Of a stretch of DNA of 8,286 bases, positions 1 to 7,200 are shown in pieces. The stretch is from an uncultured Planctomycetaceae bacterium (GTDB lineage Bacteria > Planctomycetota > Planctomycetia > Pirellulales > Pirellulaceae). The position numbers and the translations under genes are program-made. Each line of letters begins with the position of its first letter. The stretch's first letter is position 1. The stretch spans positions 1 through 8,286 of the forward strand of contig CAIYOB010000796.1 in assembly GCA_903927685.1 (NCBI GenBank), written 5' to 3'. The notes below the pieces were generated by a model that did no database searches, had not been told where the DNA came from, and was given only the letters and a program-made list of their open reading frames with translations.

Positions 1-11
1 CCAGACCGCTG

Positions 12-39
12 TTGACATCTTGTGGCAGATCGATACCGT
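12..39 (+). promoter_or_regulatory. Candidate sigma-70-like promoter upstream of the ThuA-HEAT gene
   Basis: A perfect -35 hexamer TTGACA lies at 12-17. With a 16-base spacer the -10 position (34-39) reads TACCGT, which keeps the first T, the A and the final T of TATAAT. The box sits about 100 bases before the chosen start codon, leaving a plausible untranslated leader. The -10 match is weak, and planctomycete promoters are poorly defined, so this is only a candidate. It would drive the ThuA-HEAT gene and, through the short gap, the dehydrogenase gene. Confidence 0.3.
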
Positions 40-121
40 AACGTGCACAGGCAGGCCGGGTCCCCACCCCTGTCAAGCTGCCCAAACACCGCCCCACCGG
101 AAAACTCCCCGCCGATTTGAT

Positions 122-127
122 GAAGGA
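122..127 (+). promoter_or_regulatory. Ribosome binding site deciding the ThuA-HEAT start
   Basis: GAAGGA lies 9 bases before the ATG at 137. It supports that start over the in-frame ATG at 20, whose extra 39 residues are not signal-like and would bury the signal peptide. Confidence 0.6.
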
Positions 128-136
128 ACAAGCCTC

Positions 137-2788
137 ATGAGCCTTGCGACAAGACCCCTGTTGCTTGCCGTGTCCGCAGCCCTGCTGTGCCTTGTGCCGT
201 CCGCGACGCCAGCCCAATCGCCGCCAGCGAATCGTCGCGTCCTGATTCTCACGGGCCAGAACAACCACAACTGGCAGGAAACCACGCCGAAACTGAAGTC
301 GATCCTGGAAACCGGCGGCCGGTTTACCGTGGACGTGACCGAACATCCCGAGCAGTCCGACGCCGCCATGCTGGCCAAATACGATGTGCTGGTCAGCGAC
401 TGGAACACGTGGGGCAAGACGCCGGCTACGGACTGGCCCGAGGCAACCCGCGCGGCGTTTCTGGACTTCGTTCGCAACGGCAAGGGATTTGTCGCGGTCC
501 ACGCGGGCAGCTCGTCGTTCTTCGATTGGGCTGACTACCAGCAGATCGCCGGCGCCTGGTGGGAACTGGGCCAGACCGGTCACGGAGCCCCGCACCGATT
601 TACGGTCAAACCGGTGGCGGATCATCCGATCACGCACGGCGTGCAGCCGTTTGCCACCACTGACGAGCTGTGGCTGAAACCGGGCGTACATCCGAAGGCC
701 CAGGTGCTGGCGACGGGCGACGATCATCCGCTGGCGCTGGTCACCCAGTTCGGTCAGGGCCGCGGGTTCACGCTGCTGGCGGGCCACAGCGCTGAATTCA
801 TGAGCACCCCGGGCTTCCAGACCCTGCTCTGCCGCGGTGTCGAATGGGCGGCGACCGGCCAAGTCGCGACTCGCGACGTGCTGAAACCGTTGGCCAGCTA
901 CCAATACGGCCAGAGCCGGATGGTCCTGCTGGAGGCCGCCCAACTCGCCCAGGCGTTACCGCGCGAAACGGCACCCCAGCTGGCCGCGCTGCTCGCGTCC
1001 GACGCGACCCTGGACGCCAAGCGGTTTGCTTGCGAGCAGCTCGGCTTGATCGGTTCGTCCGACGAAGTGCCGGCACTGGCCGTGCAATTGTCCAACCCCG
1101 ACCTGGCATTAGCCGCGCGAGCTGCGCTTGAACGGATTCCGGGCGAGCCGTCGCTGGCCGCGCTCCGCGCCGCGCTGCCGGGGTCCGCGGGCGCGTTGCG
1201 GCACGGCCTGATCAACTCGTTGGGCGCACGCCGGGACGCGCAAGCGGTGCCGCTGCTGGCCGACCTGCTGCCGGACTCGGCGGACGCGTTGGCCGCGATC
1301 GGCACAGGGCAGGCGCTGGAAGCCTTGCGGGCCGCCAAGCCGCGGCCGACGGCCGCCTTGCTGCGGTGTGCGTTGCAGCTGCAGGACACGGCGGTGTTGG
1401 AAGAGCTGACCGCGCCGGACCAGCCGAAGCCGGTCCGGGTGGCGGCTTTCCTGGGCCGAGTCAAGGCGTTGGGCAATCAAGCCGACGCGACCGTCTTGGC
1501 CGCGTTGGCCGGCAGCGACTCGGCGCTGCAAGTCGCCGCCATCGGCTTGCTGCGCGGCACCGCCCTGGTGAAAGCGGCGGCGGAACGCTGGAAGGAACTG
1601 CCTGCGGATCTGCAAGTGCCCCTGTTGGCCGCCTTGGGGGACAGTGGCGAGCCGGCCGCATTGCCCGCCGTGACGGAGGCCGCTTCGAGCGAGCTGACGG
1701 ATGTCCGTCGCGCGGCCAGCATCGCCGTCGGCAAGCTGGGCGACGCCTCGTCGGTGCCCGTCCTGCTGGGGCTGCTGGCGACAGCCGAGAAAGCCGAACA
1801 GCCGGCGATTGTCGAAGCCCTGGCGCGTCTGCCCGGGCCGGGCGTCGATGCCGCCCTGCTCCAGTCGCCTCAGCCGGAGACGATTCGCGCGCTGGTCGCC
1901 CGCGGGGCGACCGCGGCGGTCCCCGGGCTGCTGGTCTTGGCCGAAGCAGGCAATCCCGAGGCGATCAGCGCCTTGGGAAAACTGGCCCCAGCGGCCGATG
2001 GCCCTCGGCTGATGGCCCTGCTGGACAACGCCAGCGACCGGCAGCCGGTCGAGGCGGCGCTGGTCGCCCTGTATCGCCGCGCTGGCGAGACCCAAGCGGT
2101 CGCCGACGCGGCGCTGCAGGCCAGCGGTCCGCGAAAGGCCTCGCTGCTGGCGGTGCTGGGCGTGCTGGGCGGCGACCGGGCCCTGGCCGTCTTGCGCGCG
2201 TCGCTGCAGAGCGGCGATGCCGACGCCCAACTCGCCGCCGTGCGGGCGCTGGCCGATTGGGAAACCGGCGCGCCGCTGGAGGATCTGCGGGCGGTGGCGA
2301 AAACCGCTGCCGATGCCAAGCTGAAGGCGTTGGCGGCCCGCGGCGCGGCGCGTCTGGAAGCACTCGGGTTTGACATCACGGGAATGGCAAACCTGGCTCT
2401 GGGCGGCACGGCGACCAATCCGGACGGCCTGCGGGCCGATGGCCAAGGCGGTCCGCCTGCGGCGGCCATTGACGGCGAGCGTCAGACCTACTGGGACGAG
2501 ATTGACAACCAGAAACTGTACCAGTTGCGGATCCAGATGAAGCAACCGGCCACGGTGCGTGCCCTGCGCATCGTCGGGTTTCAGCACCAGCAGTATGCTC
2601 CCAAAGATTTCGAGATCGTGTGCGACGATGAGGTCGTGAAAACCATCGCCGACGCGTCCTACCGCGACAACGTACTGATGGTGGTCGTGCCGCCCACGCG
2701 CTGCACGGCGATCCAGCTGAACATCACCGGCTCGCACGGCCCCAGCCCGGCGATCCGCGAACTGGAGATTTACGGCAAGACGGAATAA
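137..2788 (+). CDS. Exported ThuA domain - HEAT repeat - discoidin-like fusion protein
   Basis: Predicted 883-residue exported protein. A Sec signal peptide covers residues 1-26 (hydrophobic core LLLAVSAALLCLV, cleavage probably after TPA). The Cys in the core lacks a lipobox, since Leu precedes it, so this is not a lipoprotein. Residues 33-243 form a ThuA-like domain (trehalose utilisation, class I amidotransferase-like fold): it opens RRVLILTGQNNHNW and contains GKGFVAVHAG at 115-124. Residues 279-745 are a run of Ala/Leu-rich helical pairs of the PBS-lyase HEAT type, probably a binding scaffold. Residues 752-883 resemble a discoidin (F5/8 type C) fold, with an AIDG...YWDE stretch and a final ELEIYG strand. 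ThuA proteins work with Gfo/Idh dehydrogenases in 3-keto-sugar metabolism, and such a gene follows 58 bases downstream. The start at 137 is chosen from its ribosome binding site and signal peptide; an in-frame ATG at 20 is less likely. Domain calls are secure; the substrate is unknown. Confidence 0.9.
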   Translation: MSLATRPLLLAVSAALLCLVPSATPAQSPPANRRVLILTGQNNHNWQETTPKLKSILETGGRFTVDVTEHPEQSDAAMLAKYDVLVSDWNTWGKTPATDWPEATRAAFLDFVRNGKGFVAVHAGSSSFFDWADYQQIAGAWWELGQTGHGAPHRFTVKPVADHPITHGVQPFATTDELWLKPGVHPKAQVLATGDDHPLALVTQFGQGRGFTLLAGHSAEFMSTPGFQTLLCRGVEWAATGQVATRDVLKPLASYQYGQSRMVLLEAAQLAQALPRETAPQLAALLASDATLDAKRFACEQLGLIGSSDEVPALAVQLSNPDLALAARAALERIPGEPSLAALRAALPGSAGALRHGLINSLGARRDAQAVPLLADLLPDSADALAAIGTGQALEALRAAKPRPTAALLRCALQLQDTAVLEELTAPDQPKPVRVAAFLGRVKALGNQADATVLAALAGSDSALQVAAIGLLRGTALVKAAAERWKELPADLQVPLLAALGDSGEPAALPAVTEAASSELTDVRRAASIAVGKLGDASSVPVLLGLLATAEKAEQPAIVEALARLPGPGVDAALLQSPQPETIRALVARGATAAVPGLLVLAEAGNPEAISALGKLAPAADGPRLMALLDNASDRQPVEAALVALYRRAGETQAVADAALQASGPRKASLLAVLGVLGGDRALAVLRASLQSGDADAQLAAVRALADWETGAPLEDLRAVAKTAADAKLKALAARGAARLEALGFDITGMANLALGGTATNPDGLRADGQGGPPAAAIDGERQTYWDEIDNQKLYQLRIQMKQPATVRALRIVGFQHQQYAPKDFEIVCDDEVVKTIADASYRDNVLMVVVPPTRCTAIQLNITGSHGPSPAIRELEIYGKTE

Positions 2789-2834
2789 CTGACACTCGAA
2801 ACATCCCCGGGACACCGTCCCTCGCTTTCCCTTT

Positions 2835-2839
2835 AGGAG
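2835..2839 (+). promoter_or_regulatory. Ribosome binding site of the Gfo/Idh gene
   Basis: AGGAG lies 7 bases before the ATG at 2847, a near-ideal Shine-Dalgarno. It is the strongest of the three in the window and fixes the start so that the Tat motif lies right at the N terminus. Confidence 0.7.
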
Positions 2840-2846
2840 TTCCCCG

Positions 2847-4106
2847 ATGACCACACGTCGCCGTTTTCTTCAAACCGTCGGAACCGCCGTCGCGGCCCCC
2901 CTGGTGCTTCCCGCCCGAGTGCTGTTCGGCGAGAACACGCCCAGCAAACGCATCACCACCGCTCACATCGGCGTGGGCGGACAGGGCAGTGGATTGCTGG
3001 GCGGATTCCTGGGCGTGCCCACTTGCCAGGTGCTCGCCGTGTGCGATCCCTTCCGGGACCGGCGCGAATCCCGCGCCGAGCAGGTCGATAACCGCTATGG
3101 CACGAAAGGCTGCCGGGCGTACAACGATTTCCGCGAAGTCCTGGCGCGGGACGACATCGACGCGGTGGTGGTGGCCACGCCGGACCACTGGCACGTGCCG
3201 ATCTCGCTGGCTGCCGTCCGCGCCGGCAAGGACGTGTACTGCGAGAAACCGCTGGGCCTGAGCATCGAGCAGAACAAGCTGCTGCGGGCGGCGGTCCATC
3301 AGTACGGAGCGATCTTTCAGTACGGCACACAGCAACGCTCGTTCAGCTCGCACTGCGGTTTCGCTTGCGAACTGGTCCGCAACGGATACATCGGCGAGGT
3401 CAAAGCGGTCCACGTCATCGCCCCCAACGGCGCTCGCGGCGGCGATCCAACCCCGCAGCCGGTTCCCGAGGGCCTGGATTACGACCTCTGGCTCGGCCCG
3501 GCGCCCGTCGCGCCGTATACCACGGATCGCGTGATCGGCGGCGGACGCTGGCACATTTACGACTATGCGATCGGCTTTATCGCCGGTTGGGGCGCCCATC
3601 CGCTGGATATCGCCCACTGGGGCTACCCGCAGATCCCGGTCGAGTACGAGGGCACCGGCGTGATTCCCACGGAAGGCTTGTTTGACACGGTCGTCGATTG
3701 GGATGTCCGCGGGCGATACGCCAGCGGCGCCGAATTCACGCTGAAAGCCGGTTCGGACCTGACGACCTTTGTCGGCTCCGAGGGCTGGGTCCGGGCGGGC
3801 CGCGGCCGGGAGACGTTGGCGGCCGAGCCCGCCTCGCTGCTGAACGTGAAGATCAAGCCGGAGCAGTTGCATCTGCTGCAGGAGAGCGACCACTACGCCA
3901 ACTTCATCCACGGTTGCCTGACTCGCAAGACCCCGGCCAGCGATATCGACTCGGCGGCTCAGTCCGATTTCATGAGCCATCTGGGCGACATTGCGATCCG
4001 CACGGGCCGCAAGATCTGCTGGGATCCCCAGCAGGAGACGATCGTCGGCGACGACATCGCCGCCCGCATGACACGCCGCGCCCTGCGTGAGCCGTGGAGT
4101 CTGTAG
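2847..4106 (+). CDS. Tat-exported Gfo/Idh/MocA family oxidoreductase
   Basis: Predicted 419-residue NAD(P)-dependent sugar oxidoreductase. The N terminus has a twin-arginine export motif, T-R-R-R-F-L-Q at residues 3-9, followed by a hydrophobic stretch ending in the leader signature LVLPARV (19-25). A Rossmann domain follows, with the dinucleotide-binding GVGGQG at 42-47, the D-I-D-A-V-V-V-A-T-P-D-H-W-H segment, and the catalytic-lysine motif EKP at 133-135 (Lys134). The C-terminal half carries GWGAHPLDIAHWG, with the likely catalytic His at 251. The position two before WGAH, which is Asp in many relatives (DWGAHH), is Gly here. Length is normal for the exported family. Because Tat carries folded proteins, the cofactor is presumably loaded in the cytoplasm, as in Zymomonas glucose-fructose oxidoreductase. 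It follows the ThuA gene at 58 bases, suggesting one transcript. The sugar substrate cannot be read from sequence. Confidence 0.93.
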   Translation: MTTRRRFLQTVGTAVAAPLVLPARVLFGENTPSKRITTAHIGVGGQGSGLLGGFLGVPTCQVLAVCDPFRDRRESRAEQVDNRYGTKGCRAYNDFREVLARDDIDAVVVATPDHWHVPISLAAVRAGKDVYCEKPLGLSIEQNKLLRAAVHQYGAIFQYGTQQRSFSSHCGFACELVRNGYIGEVKAVHVIAPNGARGGDPTPQPVPEGLDYDLWLGPAPVAPYTTDRVIGGGRWHIYDYAIGFIAGWGAHPLDIAHWGYPQIPVEYEGTGVIPTEGLFDTVVDWDVRGRYASGAEFTLKAGSDLTTFVGSEGWVRAGRGRETLAAEPASLLNVKIKPEQLHLLQESDHYANFIHGCLTRKTPASDIDSAAQSDFMSHLGDIAIRTGRKICWDPQQETIVGDDIAARMTRRALREPWSL

Positions 4107-4181
4107 TGCCGCATCCAGTCACGTGCAATGGATTTTGGAGGCACTCGGGGTGGGCCCAAGCAGCAGTGGAAAGAGGATTGA

Positions 4182-4208
4182 CTGTGGGCTCGCTGCACTC
4201 GACCACAG
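4182..4208 (+). other. Imperfect hairpin in the gap before the HzsA-like gene
   Basis: CTGTGG (4182-4187) pairs with CCACAG (4203-4208). Inside it, TCG (4190-4192) pairs with CGA (4200-4202), leaving a two-base bulge and a seven-base loop. No T-run follows, so it is not a standard intrinsic terminator. It could be an RNA structure in the leader of the next gene, or chance. A TTGACT box at 4178-4183 overlaps it but has no convincing -10. Nothing else was seen in 4107-4262 apart from the ribosome binding site. Confidence 0.25.
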
Positions 4209-4247
4209 GCACCCGTCCGTGGAGCGTCTGCAAACGTCCGGAAGTTC

Positions 4248-4253
4248 GAAAGG
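4248..4253 (+). promoter_or_regulatory. Ribosome binding site of the HEAT/propeller/CxxCH gene
   Basis: GAAAGG lies 9 bases before the ATG at 4263. It supports this start even though the protein then has a long 24-residue stretch before the Arg-Arg and hydrophobic core of its signal peptide. The only obvious in-frame alternatives are GTG at 4278 and TTG at 4281. Confidence 0.5.
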
Positions 4254-4262
4254 TCTTCATCA

Positions 4263-7200
4263 ATGCCAGGGTTTACCGTGTTGTCTCGCCGGCTACCGGA
4301 ACATGCTCGAGGGCAGGACCTGATTTCGGTTGGCCGACGGCTGGCCGTCTGGATCGGGGGCATTTGCTGCGTCAGCGCGGTGAGCTTGGCAGCGGAAACG
4401 TCACCCGCCGGCGGTCCGTTTGACATCCAGGTGACGCAGCACATCGCCCAGTTGCAGGACACCGCCCCCGCCGTCCGCGCCTGGGCGGCGGAAGCCTTGG
4501 GGTTCCAGCGGGCCTCTCGCGCCGAAGCCGCCTTGCTGGCCCGATTGCAGGATCCCGATGCCCAGGTCCGCCGCAATCTCGTGATGGCCCTGGCTTGGTG
4601 CGGCGGCCGGACGGCGGTGGGGCCGCTGATCGAGATGCTGGCCGACGAGGAGTGGACCGTCCGGCAATCCGCCTGGATCGCACTGACCAATCTCACAGGC
4701 ATGGAATTCCCCTTCGACGCGGCGGCCCTACCCGCCCAGCGCCGCCTGCAGGCAGAACGATGGCGGCAGTGGTGGGCCGACGTTCCGGTCGACCGGCCGC
4801 CCGCGGACGTGCTGGCCCTGCTGGGGCCGCATCGCTCGCGCAGCCTGGCGTACGGAGCTAAGGTTACGTTGTCGACGCGATACAAAGGCGAGCCCGGAGA
4901 TCTGGTCGACGGGACGACGGAAGGCGGCGGCTTCTGGCAGACGAAAGCCGTTCCGTTTCCTCAGTGGTGCCAAGTGGATCTGGGCCGGCCGCTGGAGATC
5001 GCCCAGGTGGTGGTGCACCAGTACGGTCCGGAGTTCTGCATGACGGATTGCGAGTTGGCGGTGAGCCTGGACGGCGCGCAGTTCGAGGTCGTGACCCGCC
5101 ACCGGAAAGCCACGCCCGTCGTCTGGGCGTTCGGCTTTCCGGCGCGGCAAGCCCGCTACGTCCGGATCACCAGTTACGACACCGCGCGAAAGACGTACCC
5201 CACGACGTTTTACGAGGTCGAGGTGTACGCTCCGGGCGCCGAGATCGCAGTCCAGCCAGCCCCGGCGGATGAACTCGCTTGGCGCGAAGAACGCGGCGCC
5301 CGGGCGCTGGGTGCGCTGGGCGGAACCGGCGCGGCGGCCGCCCTGCTGAACGTGCTGGAGCCCGAGCCGTCGGCTGCGCCCCGCGACCGCATTGCCATGC
5401 GGGCCGCCATCCGCGCGCTGGGGCGTCTGCGGGACGAAGCGGGGTTCCCGAAACTGCTGGCCTTGCTCGACCGCCCGCTGTGGGCGCGGAATGCGGCCGA
5501 TGCGCTGGGCGAGTTCGGGGACCGACGCGCCGTGCCGCCGCTGCTGGCCGCCTATGCCCGCTATGCCCGACGCGTGGATGGCACCGACCCGCCGGAGGTC
5601 CCCGCCGACGATCGGATGGGGTTTCCCAGCGAGGACCGCATGCTGGAGACTCCTTACTCGATCGCCATGGCGCTGTGCCGGTTGCCGCTGGACGCGCCGG
5701 AAGACCGGCAGGCACTCCGCCGGCTGGCCCCGCAGATCATGGCCAATCTGTCCAGCGATTATGACAGCTACGTATTGTACGAGCCGGAGGTTTACCACCG
5801 GCTGACCTGGCACTTGATCGAACAGTCCGGCCTGCGGGAGGATGCCCTCGAGCATGCCTTCGCACAACTCGGGCAGCCTCGCGCCGTGGCGGCGGTGACC
5901 GCTGCGGAGCCGTGGCCGGTGTTCCCGGAGCGGCGGATGGCCACTTGGCTGCCGGCGCTGTGCTGGGAGGGCGATTCCCGCGCGTCGCCGGGCGACTCGG
6001 ATTCCGCTCGCGAAGCGAGTGGCCAGCGATTGTTGCGGCTGGCCGCGCTGCTCCGGCACGACAACGGCTGGGTACGGATCTACGCCGCCAAGGCATTGGC
6101 CTGGATGAGGGACAAACGGGCGATCGAGCCGCTGGCGAGAGCGCTGGCGGAAGCCAAGCCCGAAGCCGAGTTTGGCTACAGCGGCCGATTCAAGGACGAG
6201 GAATACAACGACCCGTGCCCGCGTTGGCGCGAGGCGATTATCCGGGCCTTGGGCCAACTGGGCGCTGTCGAGCAAACGCCGCAGATCGCCGCCGTGTTGA
6301 ACGACGAACGCACGGTGCTCGAAGTCCGGCATGCAGCCGCCCAGGCCCTGGACGAACTGGGCGACGCGGCCGCCCTGGACGCGTTGCAGCACGCGGCCCT
6401 GAACCATCCGTTCCTGAGCGTCCGGCACGTCGCCCGCGATGCGTTGGAGCGTCGGGGAGTGCAACTGGATCTGCCCCGGACAGACCAGGCAGCTGTGTCG
6501 AACGAGGACACTGCTGTGCGCGGGGCTTCCCCTGCGCCCAGCGACACCCGCGGCTTCTGGCCGCGGGCTGACTTCGACGCGCTGGTTTTCATCCAGGGTG
6601 ACAACAACATCCCCAACACGCTCGGAACCGTGGAACAGGCCGACCGCTGGCGGCAGACCTACATCGTGACCGATTCGGGCCCCGAATACCGCCCCGGCAA
6701 CAACCTGTTCCGGCTCAGCCCGCCTCGGCCGGATGGGCAAGTCACACCGCTCACGACCTTCCCGGACGGGTACGTCGCCTCGCCGGAAATCTCCTGGGAC
6801 GGGCGGCAGGTCATCTTCACCCGCCGCCAGCAGAACGATCCCTGGTGGCAGATCTGGCGGATCGACATCGACGGCAGCGGGCTGCAGCAGTTGACGTCGG
6901 GCCCCTACCACCACATCCAGCCGGCGCTGCTGGCCGACGGCCGGATCGTGTTCGGCTGTAGCCGGGTGGGGATCCGGGACGAGTATCACGGCTATCCCTG
7001 CACGTCGCTGCACGTGATGAACGCGGACGGCACTGATTTGCACACGATCGCGACCAACATCGGCCGGGACAACGAACCGGCGCTGCTGCCGGACGGCCGG
7101 ATCGTGTTCAGCCGCCTGGAGGTGTTTTACTCGCGAAACAAGACCGAGTTGACGCTGCACGCGGTCCATCCCGATGGGACGATGGACGCCGTGCTGTACG

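Noticed and set aside
20..136. Upstream in-frame ATG at 20 as the start of the ThuA-HEAT gene
   Set aside because: The added 39 residues are Pro/Arg/Thr-rich, have no ribosome binding site and would place the signal peptide internally. The start at 137 has GAAGGA at good spacing.
137..220. Lipoprotein signal in the ThuA-HEAT protein (Cys in the signal core)
   Set aside because: The Cys is preceded by Leu-Leu, not by Gly/Ala/Ser at -1, so it is not a lipobox. The Cys pair in the signal core of the third protein fails for the same reason.
2809..2821. GGGAC/GTCCC hairpin between the ThuA-HEAT and Gfo/Idh genes as a terminator
   Set aside because: It has only five pairs with a three-base loop, is followed by a mixed pyrimidine stretch, and lies close before a strong ribosome binding site, so read-through is more likely.
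1109..2854. 581-residue open frame on the minus strand
   Set aside because: It is a shadow of the ThuA-HEAT gene, with composition dominated by Arg, Gln and Gly and no recognisable motif; the plus-strand frame has clear domains.
2724..3980. 418-residue open frame on the minus strand
   Set aside because: It is antisense to the Gfo/Idh gene, whose plus-strand frame has a Tat motif, Rossmann motif and EKP motif. The minus frame has none.
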